A stretch of 64,000 bases of DNA from Gammaproteobacteria bacterium (lineage in GTDB: Bacteria > Pseudomonadota > Gammaproteobacteria > Steroidobacterales > Steroidobacteraceae): contig PLUE01000053.1 of the NCBI GenBank assembly GCA_003164785.1, forward strand, positions 1-64,000, read 5' to 3'. The notes under the pieces were generated by a model. The model had not been told where the DNA came from, did no database searches, and saw nothing but the letters and a program-made list of their open reading frames with translations. The first letter of the stretch is position 1. Each line of letters opens with the position of its first letter. Made by a program: the position numbers and the translations under genes. This document shows, piece after piece, positions 55,006-64,000 of this stretch.

Positions 55006-55917
55006 TTACGGTGCCCCGGGCACCCAATGGTAGGCAGCACCGTCCGCCACGATGTGACCGACACCGGGGTAGGGAAAGTGCGGTGCAAATACCAGCTCGT
55101 GCGTCTTCGCCAGTCGTGCGAAAGTGGTATTGCGCGTCGCCTTTGCAACGGCCGAGTCGACATCGAATCCCATGGTCCATTGCGGCTTCGCGAGGGACAG
55201 CACCGAACTGTGTGCGAGGTCGCCGATGTCGATCAGGCGCTCGTTGCCGGAGGCGATCTCGTATCCTACATGCCCGGGTGTGTGTCCATCGAGCGCAAGC
55301 GGAGTCACGCCGGGCGCGATCGGCGTTCCCGGGGCGAAGGTCCGCACATGCCCCTCGATGAGCTTGACGAGATCCGCCGAGTTCGCCTGGCCTTTCATCC
55401 AATTCCATTCAGCCGCCGACATGCGAATCACCGCCTTCGGAAACGTGAGCTTGCCATTGGCCTGCGCGAGCCCCCCCACGTGGTCGCCGTGCGAGTGCGT
55501 GATCAGAACATCCGTCACCTCGTCCGGGGAAACGCCGGCCTCGGCCAGGCTCGCGACCAGTCCGCCATTGACCTTCGAGCCCAGGCCGCTATCGATCAAT
55601 ATGACGCGGTCGCCGATACGGAACAGCAGTGCGTTCACGCTGAGCGTCACGCGGTCGTCCGGAAGCTTGTTTGCCTTGAGTAATTGCCCGACGGCGGCGG
55701 CGCCCGCGTCGACGCCGAAGAGTTTGCCGTCGTTGGGCACCACGAACTGCGCGTCGTGCAACGAGAAAACCTTCAAAGAGCCGAGCTTGAACAGCTGCGC
55801 GGCGGCCGTGGTCGCCTGCGGACCAAAGGCGTCATCAGCCCGGGCGGACGAGAGGGCGGTCGCCGCAATGGCGAACAGCATCACCAGCCGGAGGGCGTTT
55901 GTCTTCGAGCGCGACAT
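55006..55917 (-). CDS. exported metallo-beta-lactamase-fold hydrolase
   Basis: This 303-residue protein has a signal peptide (LVMLFAIAATALSSARA) and a canonical metal site: ILIDSGLG, VLITHSHGDHVGGLAQ (HxHxDH), LDGHTPGHVGYEI and a C-terminal FAPHFPYPGVGHI. It resembles periplasmic MBL-fold hydrolases whose substrates vary (lactones, organophosphates, others). It is divergent from another MBL-fold gene at 56104. Confidence 0.92.
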   Translation of the reverse strand: MSRSKTNALRLVMLFAIAATALSSARADDAFGPQATTAAAQLFKLGSLKVFSLHDAQFVVPNDGKLFGVDAGAAAVGQLLKANKLPDDRVTLSVNALLFRIGDRVILIDSGLGSKVNGGLVASLAEAGVSPDEVTDVLITHSHGDHVGGLAQANGKLTFPKAVIRMSAAEWNWMKGQANSADLVKLIEGHVRTFAPGTPIAPGVTPLALDGHTPGHVGYEIASGNERLIDIGDLAHSSVLSLAKPQWTMGFDVDSAVAKATRNTTFARLAKTHELVFAPHFPYPGVGHIVADGAAYHWVPGAP

Positions 55918-56103
55918 GAGGTTTCCTCAATTGTTTGGTTCAGTTGGTTTGCACACATCATCTCATGAAGGCAGGTGGCCACGCAGCGTCGCATGTTGCG
56001 GTGCGCCATCTCGCTGCGGCTCGCGTAACGCCATGCCTTGCAAGCAGTCCGTGAAGCATTGCATGATCGACGCAGTGGCCATTCGTCTTGATCTGGAGTT
56101 TCC

Positions 56104-56952
56104 ATGCCTTTTCCCGCGGCGCCTGCCTGGTTGGGCATCATCCTGTCGGCGGTCAGTGTGGCAGCGCCGAGCCTGTCGCCCCTCCCGGTCGTCACGCAAC
56201 CGCGCATCTACGTGCTCGATTGTGGGACCTTGATCTACAACCGGCCCGAGGACTACGGCCTCACGAGGGAAGAAGTGGCCACCACGAACATGGCGGTTAC
56301 GTGTTATCTCGTGGTTCATCCCAAGGGCATCCTGTTGTTCGATACGGGCCTTTCCGATCGGCTGGTCGGTCGACCGGTCTGGGAAAATGTCCTCGAGGGC
56401 TACGGCCAGGTGAAATTCAACACGTTGCGCGGTCAGCTTGCCGACATTGGCGTGACACCGGACAAGATCACCTACCTGGCGTTGAGCCACAGCGACTGGG
56501 ATCACGTGGACAACGCCAATGATTACGCGGGCTCCACGTGGTTGACGCAGAAACCGGAGCGCGAGGTGATGTTCGGGCCGCAGACGACTGCCGCGGACCG
56601 TCTGTACTACCAAGCGCTGGAACACGCCAAGACCGTCATCTTCGAAGGCGACCACGACGTTTTCGGTGACGGGTCGGTCGTTCTGAAGTTCACTCCCGGA
56701 CATACCAAGGGCCACCAATCCTTGTATGTGAAGCTCGCCAAAACCGGTGGCGTCGTATTGAGCGGCGACCTCTATCATTATCCGGAGGAGCGCACGTTGC
56801 ACCGAATGCCCAAGGAAGAGGAGGCTGCGGGCACGGCCGCGTCGCGTGCATCGATGGAGGAATTCCTGAGAAAGACGCATTCCGAGCTCTGGATCGGGCA
56901 CAGCATCGCGTTTTTCAAGGATGCACTGAAGTCGCCTGCCTGGTACGAATAG
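56104..56952 (+). CDS. metallo-beta-lactamase-fold protein, lactonase-like
   Basis: This 282-residue protein has an export-like N-terminus (AWLGIILSAVSVAAP). Its fold elements are YVLDCGTLIYNRPEDYG, VTCYLVVHPKGILLFDTGL, the metal motif ALSHSDWDHVDNAN (HxDxDH, with Asp for the second His), FTPGHTKGHQSLYV, VVLSGDLYHY and a late His in LWIGHSIAFF. It is closest to proteins annotated as N-acyl homoserine lactonase family. Activity on signalling lactones is possible but not shown. Confidence 0.9.
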   Translation: MPFPAAPAWLGIILSAVSVAAPSLSPLPVVTQPRIYVLDCGTLIYNRPEDYGLTREEVATTNMAVTCYLVVHPKGILLFDTGLSDRLVGRPVWENVLEGYGQVKFNTLRGQLADIGVTPDKITYLALSHSDWDHVDNANDYAGSTWLTQKPEREVMFGPQTTAADRLYYQALEHAKTVIFEGDHDVFGDGSVVLKFTPGHTKGHQSLYVKLAKTGGVVLSGDLYHYPEERTLHRMPKEEEAAGTAASRASMEEFLRKTHSELWIGHSIAFFKDALKSPAWYE

Positions 56953-56963
56953 CCCACGCCCCC

Positions 56964-57644
56964 ATGGATATTCCCGACGCCCGTTGTCATGTCGGCGACG
57001 TGTTCGGCATCGAGACCGAACTCGTCGTGCCGTGCTTTGCCCAGCCGACCGAGCATGTGCCGACCCCGGATCCTTCCTATCGCTTCGACCGGGATACGAC
57101 GCTCGCGATTCTTGCAGGGTTTGCCCACAATCGGCGGGTGTTGATTCAGGGTTTTCATGGCACCGGGAAGACCAGCCACATCGAGCAGGTCGCGGCGCGG
57201 CTCAATTGGCCCTGCCTGCGGATCAATTTGGACAGCCAGGTCAGCCGCGTCGACTTGGTGGGGAAGGACGCCGTCGTCCTGCGCGACGGCAAGCAAGTGA
57301 CGGAGTTCCGCCCCGGCATTCTGACGTGGGCGTTGCAGCACCCAACGGCACTCGTATTCGACGAGTACGACGCTGGCCGCCACGAACGACGCCGCCTACT
57401 CATCGTCCTGTCTGACGGATCGCCCCACGATGAGAGTACTCTTCGGAACAATCCGCCTGACTTGCTGGAGCGACATCTGCGGACGGTGATTCAATGGATA
57501 GAACAGCATCCCCGCATCGAGTTGCTGGCCATCGGCATGGGCCATGATGTCTCGCGTTTCTATCGACGTGCGACCGCCATCGCCAGCGCGGACGGCTTGG
57601 GCGAAACCCTGATCACCTGTCTGCGTGAACTGTTCGACCCGTGA
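56964..57644 (+). CDS. CobS-CobT deletion fusion
   Basis: This 226-residue protein joins two cobaltochelatase subunits. Residues 1-139 are CobS: CHVGDVFGIETELVVPCFAQ, Walker A GFHGTGKTSH (63-72), RVDLVGKDAVVLRDGKQVTE and Walker B ALVFDEYDAGR. At about residue 140 the sequence jumps in frame to the CobT C-terminus: ERRRLLIVLSDGSPHDESTL, LERHLRTVIQWIEQHPRIEL, AIGMGHDVSRFYRRATAIAS. The second half of the CobS ATPase and nearly all of CobT, including its MIDAS motif, are missing. A deletion across adjacent cobS and cobT explains this. Cobalt insertion is probably lost. Confidence 0.85.
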   Translation: MDIPDARCHVGDVFGIETELVVPCFAQPTEHVPTPDPSYRFDRDTTLAILAGFAHNRRVLIQGFHGTGKTSHIEQVAARLNWPCLRINLDSQVSRVDLVGKDAVVLRDGKQVTEFRPGILTWALQHPTALVFDEYDAGRHERRRLLIVLSDGSPHDESTLRNNPPDLLERHLRTVIQWIEQHPRIELLAIGMGHDVSRFYRRATAIASADGLGETLITCLRELFDP

Positions 57645-57890
57645 CTCCGCAAACAGACTTTTGGTATTATGGCCTGAGGCTGCGTACCGATCTGGCGCTG
57701 ACGGGATTGCCGCGTTGCCCGGGGGAGGCTCAGGCCGCCGATATCGTATTGCTGCGCGGCGACGTTCCCGAGCGGTTGGAGGATGTGGTCTGGCGAAATT
57801 CGACGCTGGCTATTGCGCCGGATCACACCACCTCGGTGCAATTGGGCAACGCGGGTCGCGTCGAAGTCCTACGCGCGGTCGCCCGCGAAC
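57641..57890 (+). pseudogene. N-terminal remnant of an HprK-related protein
   Basis: A GTG overlaps the fusion-gene stop (GTGA). The frame reads FWYYGLRLRTDLALTGLPRC then ADIVLLRGDVPERLEDVVWR and LGNAGRVEVLRAV, the N-terminal pattern of HprK-related serine-kinase-like proteins (from memory). After about residue 83 it runs into unrelated sequence that overlaps the next gene. The ATP-binding part is absent. Confidence 0.5.
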
Positions 57891-57953
57891 CCTACAGCGG
57901 TCGGCAGGACGCCAGGGCATCCTGGCTCCAGGTCAGGATAAAGGATGGTTGCC

Positions 57954-58343
57954 ATGCGACAACGGTCGACAAAAGTTGGTACTCGTGCGGTTGCGCTTGC
58001 AACGCTGTGTCTCGGTTTGGCGGCCTATGCGGCCGACCCGGTGGCGGATGAGAAAATTGCCGTGGCCTCGGCAGCGCTGCAGCGTGCCGAACAATCGGGC
58101 GCGCCGCAATCGGCCCCCGTCGAAATGGCAACGGCACGCGACAAGCTGGCGCGGGCGCGCAAAGCCCAGGTTGACCGAGACCTGAAGGCGGCGACGATGT
58201 TGGCCGACCAGGCGAACATCGATGCACAAGTGGCGGAAGCGACCGCCCAGCAACAACATTCGCACGCCGCCGCGATGGAGTTCGATGCGAGCATGCAGGC
58301 ATTGCGCACCGAGTCCATGCGCAGCACTCCCCCCGCTCAATAG
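57954..58343 (+). CDS. DUF4398-domain periplasmic protein
   Basis: This 129-residue protein starts MRQRSTKVGTRAVALATLCL with a signal peptide cleaved near AAYAADP. The mature part is a helical DUF4398 domain (AVASAALQRAEQSGAPQSAP, MATARDKLARARKAQVDRDL, ATMLADQANIDAQVAEATAQ). Family function is unknown; members are often encoded beside OmpA-like or AI-2E-type proteins. An in-frame ATG at 57945 is an alternative start. Confidence 0.85.
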   Translation: MRQRSTKVGTRAVALATLCLGLAAYAADPVADEKIAVASAALQRAEQSGAPQSAPVEMATARDKLARARKAQVDRDLKAATMLADQANIDAQVAEATAQQQHSHAAAMEFDASMQALRTESMRSTPPAQ

Positions 58344-58352
58344 GATGTGTGT

Positions 58353-58496
58353 ATGAACAATAAAATCTTGATGGGATGGGCGGCGCGTACCCGTGAGGCC
58401 GAGAAGACCAAGATGGCGTGCGACGAGGCGACGGCAACGGCCGCCAGTCTGCAGGCACAGGTCGACGCCCTGAAGGCCAAGCGCAACAATCAATAA
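58353..58496 (+). CDS. small coiled-coil protein (47 residues)
   Basis: MNNKILMGWAARTREAEKTK continues with ATATAASLQAQVDALKAKRN, an amphipathic helix with heptad-like spacing. It lies 9 bases after the DUF4398 gene and is probably in its operon. AGGATG precedes the ATG. Function unknown. Confidence 0.5.
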   Translation: MNNKILMGWAARTREAEKTKMACDEATATAASLQAQVDALKAKRNNQ

Positions 58497-58563
58497 ACGT
58501 TCGTCTTGGGGAATATTGACGTACGTCCCGCCCGGGACGGGCGATCACGAGTAGCGTCGAGAA

Positions 58564-59718
58564 GTGTCTCCCACCATGTTGAAATCGGTGACCGTTTCGG
58601 GGCCCGGGCCGCGCCAGCGGCAATTCACCGCCGCCAAGGCGCTGGTGATGGGGGCGTTCGGCACTTTGCTGTATTTCGCTCACGCCGCGTTCGTTCCGAT
58701 TGCGATGGCACTGCTATTCGCACTCATCTTGTCGGCTCCGGTGGAAGCGCTTCACAAACTCAAGATTTCGCGCAGCCTGAGCGCTGCGCTCATCCTGGTG
58801 GTGGTCATCGCCATCATGGCGGGGGCTGTCGACATGCTGTGGAGCCCGGCGCAGGAATGGTTTTCGTCGGCGCCTCGGACCATGGCCATCATCAAACAAA
58901 AGATCACGCCGGTCGCGAAATTCATGAACCGGCTGGAGGATCTGCGCAAGAACGCCGGGTCCTTGTCGGGCACGTCGCGGGGCGCCAACGCCGCAGTCCC
59001 CGGCGCAGCTCCCCCGGATTCCGCGCCGGTCATGATTCTCGACGCCACTCGCGAAGCGCTGGTGGGCGTTTTGACGGTGGTCATATTGACCTTGTTCCTG
59101 TTGGCCGGCGGACCGCCGATGCTCGCGCGTATGACGGCGGCTTTCGTGGATGACCTGAATGCGGCCCACGTGCTCGCCATCATCGAGAGGGTGCGGGCGG
59201 AGGTCGGGTTGTTCTACGTCACGACGGCCATCATCAATGTGGGGTTGGGGTGCGTAACCGCCGCGGCCATGATGGCGTGGGGTATGCCCACCCCCTATCT
59301 GTGGGGGGCGCTTGCCGCTCTCCTGAACTTCATTCCGTACGCAGGTTCGGCGACGACGCTGGTGATCTTGACGCTGGTTGCGGTGGTCTCGTTCAACACG
59401 CTGGGCCACGTCCTGGGCGTTGCAGGGACTTATGTCGCCATCGCCGCACTGGAGGGTCAAATCGTCCAACCGCTCCTCGTCGGACGGCGCTTGGAAATCA
59501 ATCCCCTCCTGGTGTTTTTGGCGTTGTGGTTCGGCGGTCTATTTTGGGGCATTGCGGGCGTCATCCTGGCGACTCCGACGCTGGTGGCGTTGAAGGTCAT
59601 CGCCGAGCACGCGAGAAGCGGCAAGGCGATGCTGGAATTCCTGGGCCCCAACAACCCGGCGAGAAATCGCGACAAAACGCTTCGAAAATTCGCCCATAGC
59701 TTCGTCGATAGCGGCTGA
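58564..59718 (+). CDS. AI-2E/PerM-family membrane protein
   Basis: This protein of up to 384 residues (380 from the ATG at 58576) has about eight membrane segments. Family motifs are ALLFALILSAPVEALHKL, VVILTLFLLAGGPPMLARMT, IERVRAEVGLFYVTTAIINVGLG, WGALAALLNFIPYAGSATTL and EGQIVQPLLVGRRLEINPLLVFLALWFGGLFWGIAGVILATP. PerM-like proteins export autoinducer or other small molecules, or act as sodium/proton antiporters; the sequence does not decide. Confidence 0.93.
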   Translation: MSPTMLKSVTVSGPGPRQRQFTAAKALVMGAFGTLLYFAHAAFVPIAMALLFALILSAPVEALHKLKISRSLSAALILVVVIAIMAGAVDMLWSPAQEWFSSAPRTMAIIKQKITPVAKFMNRLEDLRKNAGSLSGTSRGANAAVPGAAPPDSAPVMILDATREALVGVLTVVILTLFLLAGGPPMLARMTAAFVDDLNAAHVLAIIERVRAEVGLFYVTTAIINVGLGCVTAAAMMAWGMPTPYLWGALAALLNFIPYAGSATTLVILTLVAVVSFNTLGHVLGVAGTYVAIAALEGQIVQPLLVGRRLEINPLLVFLALWFGGLFWGIAGVILATPTLVALKVIAEHARSGKAMLEFLGPNNPARNRDKTLRKFAHSFVDSG

Positions 59719-59783
59719 CCGCTCATCCGGGAACGGCCGCCGCTTACGGCGCGCGAGGTTGAGCCGGTGCTGCCCCGGGTCGA

Positions 59784-60098
59784 TTACGCCGTCACGTCGA
59801 TGTTTTGGCCCAGGGTGGAGCTGCCCGTCTGGGCCGCAGAAGCACTCGTCGCGGCCGTCGCGGCCGTCGTGGACGCGGCGGCCGCGGTGGTCGCCGCCGT
59901 GCTCGTCTGGCTCAGGGCGGCTATCTGCGCTTCGATCACGGCAATTTGAAGAGTGAGCAATTGAGTGGCGGACGCGTTGGCGCCGCTGCTGGTCGATTGG
60001 TCGGCCTGTAACTGCTTCTCGTCGTTGGCCAATTGCCGTTCGAGTGACGCAATCTGGGTGGCGTTGCTGGTCGTTGCTGATCCGATGGATGAGATCAT
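59784..60098 (-). CDS. Ala/Thr-rich small coiled-coil protein (FlxA-like)
   Basis: This 104-residue protein has an AAGGAG site before MISSIGSATTSNATQIASLE. It begins with a coiled coil (RQLANDEKQLQADQS, LTLQIAVIEAQIAALSQ) and ends in an Ala/Thr-rich low-complexity tail (TAATTAAAASTTAATAATSA). It resembles FlxA-like proteins in layout. Function unknown. Confidence 0.65.
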   Translation of the reverse strand: MISSIGSATTSNATQIASLERQLANDEKQLQADQSTSSGANASATQLLTLQIAVIEAQIAALSQTSTAATTAAAASTTAATAATSASAAQTGSSTLGQNIDVTA

Positions 60099-60322
60099 GA
60101 TCGCTCCTTAACGGTGCCGGCACGGGCTCATGTTTGGTGCCGTGCCTAACTATCGACAGGATGGCGATATAACTTAAGGCGGGATCGAGTAAAGATATGT
60201 AAAGCACGGCGATCGACCCGCGAATGGCGGATGGCCGGGGAGGAGTGTGGTCGGCGAGGCGCCAACCACACTGTAACCGAGGGTTCTGCGACTCGACGCG
60301 CTTGGGCGCGAGTCGTCACGCC

Positions 60323-60448
60323 TCAATGCTTGACGTGGTGCCTGTGATGGTGGTGGGCGCGATGATGCGCATGGCGCGGCGCCGCATACGACGCATTCGC
60401 GAACAAAAACAGGCCCGTGACGACGGCTGCCATGAAAACTTTAGTCAT
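60323..60448 (-). CDS. His-rich exported peptide (41 residues)
   Basis: The frame encodes MTKVFMAAVVTGLFLFANAS followed by YAAPRHAHHRAHHHHRHH and VKH. A signal peptide with an AYA-A-like cleavage site leaves about 20 residues, half of them His. AAGGGA lies 7 bases before the ATG. An extended -10 (TGCGATAAT on the minus strand, near 60484-60492) sits about 40 bases upstream. A metal-binding (nickel, zinc, copper) or buffering role is plausible but inferred. Confidence 0.6.
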   Translation of the reverse strand: MTKVFMAAVVTGLFLFANASYAAPRHAHHRAHHHHRHHVKH

Positions 60449-60996
60449 TAATCATCCCTTTATGCCGAGTGAGGTAAAAAATCATTATCGCATCGAGCTT
60501 GTATTAAGTCTGCAACAGGCGGCAGATCTCGCCGATGACATTTCTTTCATGTGGTCGGCTTCGTGGATTGTGAATCTGTTCACTGCACATGTCCGAAAAC
60601 CTGCATTGAAAGTCCGGATGCGTCCCAAGGGTCAACCTGTAGGACGGTGTGGCGCAAGTGTGTCATCCGTTCGGCTACATGTCTCACCATTATGACATCC
60701 CGACGGTGCCGCAGCCAGATCGCTGCGGTGGGCGGCTATCCCCTTGCCGCCGATCGTGGCGCTTGGGCAACATATGGCGCGTCGCGACGACCGGTCTCCG
60801 GGCGGATCCCGGCTAAACCTAAGGGTTTACCCCAGGGAGGCAGCTGGTCAGACCACTTTCTGCCGTTGCACACCGATCACCTGCCGCATGGCACGTTGTT
60901 TGCTCTCCGCTACTCATACCGATTGCATATTTGGGGAAATACCCACAACGTATTCGGCGGAATCAACAGCAAAATCAAATGGCATGAGGGGGCGAG
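60449..60996. other. intergenic region between the His-rich peptide and porin genes
   Basis: About 550 bases without a supportable gene. It should contain the divergent promoters. A TAAGGGTTTACCCC element near 60816-60831 shares the AAGGGTTT core with the inverted repeat at 5734-5754. Confidence 0.4.
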
Positions 60997-62277
60997 ATGC
61001 AAAGCAGCAACAGAACAGCATTCAGGCTGGGCGTGGTCATCGCGGGAGCGCTGGGAGCTTCGGCAGCCGGGGCATTCGACATCGAATCCGGCGATTGGAA
61101 GTTTTCGGTCGACGGCAATATCAACGTCCACTACATCTATTCGAGCTGCGAAACGCCGGGCAACGCAGTTGCCATCGATACCATCGGCGGGGCCTGCACC
61201 GGCACGGCGGCCGGCAGCAGCGTCTCGAACGTCGGGAACGGTCTTTTGCCGGCGGCGATCACGTTCGGACTGGCCACGACCCAGGAGGGATTCGACATCG
61301 GCGTCCATTTCGGGCTGTATCCGGGCATCGCGAGCAACGACGGCGGAAGTCCCAATCTTCAGAGCACCGCCGGTGCGCAAACCAATGTGGGCCTCGCCAC
61401 GACCGGACTGGACGTTCGCCAGGTCTTCATGACCTTCGGCAACAAGGACATGGGCACCTTCACGTTGGGACGCAACTTCGGTCTGTTCGCGTTCGACGCC
61501 ATCATCAATGACATGACGCTTCCCGGCGTCGGTGTGGCGGGATCCGCCTCGACCGCATCGCCATCCAACACCACGCTCGGGTCGATCGGGTTCGGCTACA
61601 TTTACGTCGACACGCTCGCGCAGATGAACTACACGACGCCGGATTTCGCCGGTGCCAATTTGACCGTGGGCATCTTCGATCCGCTGAATTCATTGACCGC
61701 GGATGGCACGAACGCGCCGAAGAAGGCCCCCGGCGTGCAAGCCAAGGCGACCTACACGTACAAGATCTCGGATGACATGAAATTCTATGCGTCGGTCAGC
61801 GGACTCACGCAGAAGCAGGATTACGTGGGACTGGCGGCAGGGCTGGGGACATCGCAGCAATTCACCAGCGCCGGCGGCGATGTTTTCGTCAAGTTCGACG
61901 TCGCAGGATTCGAATTGGATGCGTCTTATTACACGGGCAAGGGCATGGGAACCACCGGCCTGTTCTTTCTCGCCGATGACGGTCTCGGCGATGCGCGCAA
62001 ATCCCAGGGCTACCTCTTGCAGGGGACGTACAAGATCAACAAGGTGAAGTTCGGTGTGAACTACGGCGTCAGCAAGTTGAGCTATGCCAGCGCGGCCGAT
62101 GCGACGGCGGTGCCGAATCTACTGCAAAGCAACAATAAGGTGACCGCAGGCGTCTATTACTCGTTGACGAAGAATCTGACGTTGCTCACTGAATTCAGCG
62201 ATGTGTGGACCCTGGCTCACGACGGCGGCGAGAACAAGAGCGTCAATGGCAACATAGGCGCATTTCTGTCCTTCTGA
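60997..62277 (+). CDS. outer-membrane porin
   Basis: This 426-residue beta-barrel protein has a signal peptide (LGVVIAGALGASAAGA, cleaved before FDIESGDWKF). Alternating strands continue to a C-terminal Phe (GNIGAFLSF). Motifs typical of general porins are DVRQVFMTFGNKDMGTFTLGRNFGLF (trimer and loop 3 region), FGYIYVDTLAQMNYTTPDF and VKFGVNYGVSKLSY. A Cys pair in an early loop (SSCETPGNAVAIDTIGGACT) may form a disulfide. It would mediate passive diffusion of small solutes. Confidence 0.9.
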   Translation: MQSSNRTAFRLGVVIAGALGASAAGAFDIESGDWKFSVDGNINVHYIYSSCETPGNAVAIDTIGGACTGTAAGSSVSNVGNGLLPAAITFGLATTQEGFDIGVHFGLYPGIASNDGGSPNLQSTAGAQTNVGLATTGLDVRQVFMTFGNKDMGTFTLGRNFGLFAFDAIINDMTLPGVGVAGSASTASPSNTTLGSIGFGYIYVDTLAQMNYTTPDFAGANLTVGIFDPLNSLTADGTNAPKKAPGVQAKATYTYKISDDMKFYASVSGLTQKQDYVGLAAGLGTSQQFTSAGGDVFVKFDVAGFELDASYYTGKGMGTTGLFFLADDGLGDARKSQGYLLQGTYKINKVKFGVNYGVSKLSYASAADATAVPNLLQSNNKVTAGVYYSLTKNLTLLTEFSDVWTLAHDGGENKSVNGNIGAFLSF

Positions 62278-62328
62278 GCCGGCGGTTTTCCCGGGCGGCG
62301 GTCGACGCTCGGGCAGCGGTCGAGGGGT

Positions 62329-62368
62329 AAAAAAAGGGCGGGAGTCGCGAGACTCCCACCCTTGCTTT
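62329..62368. terminator. bidirectional intrinsic terminator
   Basis: GGGCGGGAGTC and GACTCCCACCC (62336-62361) form an 11-base stem with one mismatch and a short GCGA loop. A run of A precedes it and CTTGCTTT follows. It lies between convergent genes and can end both, best for the minus strand, where the A-run becomes a U-run. Confidence 0.8.
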
Positions 62369-62387
62369 CGCTCAGGCGATCCCGGTC

Positions 62388-62969
62388 TTACGACGTTGCA
62401 GCTTTCGCAACGCCATTCTGCTTCACGGTGTTGGCCGCGAGCATGTCCATCAGCGGGGGCGACAGCGCATCGTACGGCGCAAGCTTCAGTTCCGTCAGAC
62501 GTGCACGAATGCCGTCCATGTCCTCCGGCTTGGTGCCGGTTTCGATGACGGATGAGACGAACGCGGCGAATGCCGGGGGGGCCCAACCGGTGTTTTCGAA
62601 ACGCTCGGCATGGATGAAGGTCAGGCCGTTGAAGGCATGCTTCGGGTTCGAGATCGGGCCGTGCATGTGCACGCCGCACACCGTGCAGGCATTGCGCTGA
62701 ATGGTCTTCGACGGATCGACGACCTTCAGTTTCTGGCCGTTGGCGGTGACTTTGACCTTGTCGGTCGGGACGACCGCGATCATCGAGAACAATGCGCCGA
62801 GCGGTCTCCAGCACTGCGAGCAGCCGCAGACGTGATTGAAAAGCACGTCGCTTTCGATCGTCACCTTGACAGGATCGGTCGTGCACTTGCACACCAACGT
62901 GCCGCCCGCATAGCCGGGGGTTCCGGCCTTGACGCCGTTATCTACGGCGGGGTGAATCTTTACAGTCAT
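62388..62969 (-). CDS. gfa: glutathione-dependent formaldehyde-activating enzyme (Gfa family)
   Basis: This 193-residue zinc protein starts [20 protein letters not shown] behind AAGGAAG. The Cys motifs of Gfa are complete: [10 protein letters not shown] (Cys27, Cys29), [11 protein letters not shown] (Cys48, Cys50, Cys53) and [13 protein letters not shown] (Cys95, Cys98). In characterised members the protein binds glutathione and promotes or accompanies S-hydroxymethylglutathione formation. The gene lies 22 bases after the class III alcohol dehydrogenase gene, so the two form a formaldehyde-detoxification operon. Confidence 0.94.
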   Translation of the reverse strand: MTVKIHPAVDNGVKAGTPGYAGGTLVCKCTTDPVKVTIESDVLFNHVCGCSQCWRPLGALFSMIAVVPTDKVKVTANGQKLKVVDPSKTIQRNACTVCGVHMHGPISNPKHAFNGLTFIHAERFENTGWAPPAFAAFVSSVIETGTKPEDMDGIRARLTELKLAPYDALSPPLMDMLAANTVKQNGVAKAATS

Positions 62970-62991
62970 AATGTCTTCCTTACGTTTAAAG

Positions 62992-64000
<1,009 letters not shown>

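Overview
This window (about 60% G+C) looks like chromosomal DNA of a Gram-negative proteobacterium, most likely a gammaproteobacterium. It encodes RND tripartite pumps with outer-membrane lipoproteins, TonB-dependent receptors, a porin, Tat-exported enzymes and a class III alcohol dehydrogenase with a Gfa-type partner. The species cannot be named from sequence alone. No tRNA, rRNA, CRISPR array, transposase or prophage gene was seen.

Layout. 0-5.6 kb (minus): an RND pump operon whose permease is frameshifted and whose outer-membrane factor is truncated. 6-8.7 kb: a Gly-rich lipoprotein, a conserved protein of unknown function and a small membrane protein. 8.9-21.3 kb: a divergent histidine kinase and NarL-type regulator, then an intact operon of two near-duplicate RND permeases, an adaptor and an outer-membrane factor, ending in a stub of a ClC channel gene. 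21.3-24.6 kb: a lipoprotein, gene fragments (AcuI/YhdH, MccB, CsbD) and two toxin-antitoxin modules. 24.7-29.4 kb: a PAS histidine kinase, a YeiH-type exporter and an aldehyde dehydrogenase. 29.6-36.8 kb: a sigma-factor stub, then a secreted-protein operon of unknown function (DUF1592-type cytochrome protein with an in-frame TAG, Tat-exported DUF1552 protein, ankyrin protein, Tat-exported metallo-beta-lactamase-fold protein). 37-47 kb: a secreted protein, an acyl-CoA ligase, a third toxin-antitoxin pair coupled to a nitroreductase, DUF6502-like genes and a class III aminotransferase. 47-52 kb: nikR between two paralogous TonB-dependent receptors, one broken. 52-58 kb: glutathione peroxidase, a tannase-family esterase, two metallo-beta-lactamase-fold enzymes and a CobS-CobT deletion fusion. 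58-64 kb: small proteins, an AI-2E-type membrane protein, a His-rich exported peptide, a porin and a formaldehyde-detoxification operon that runs off the window.

Two themes stand out. First, a motif with core AAAGTCAC/GTGACTTT occurs as a perfect 20-bp palindrome before the tandem pump operon, as a partial palindrome between the kinase and regulator genes, and as two direct repeats abutting the -35 position of the lipoprotein gene at 6.5 kb. This suggests a small regulon of the NarL-type regulator. Second, the window is full of broken genes: at least a dozen frameshifts, nonsense codons, internal deletions and stubs. This points to ongoing gene loss, though single-base lesions could be sequencing errors.
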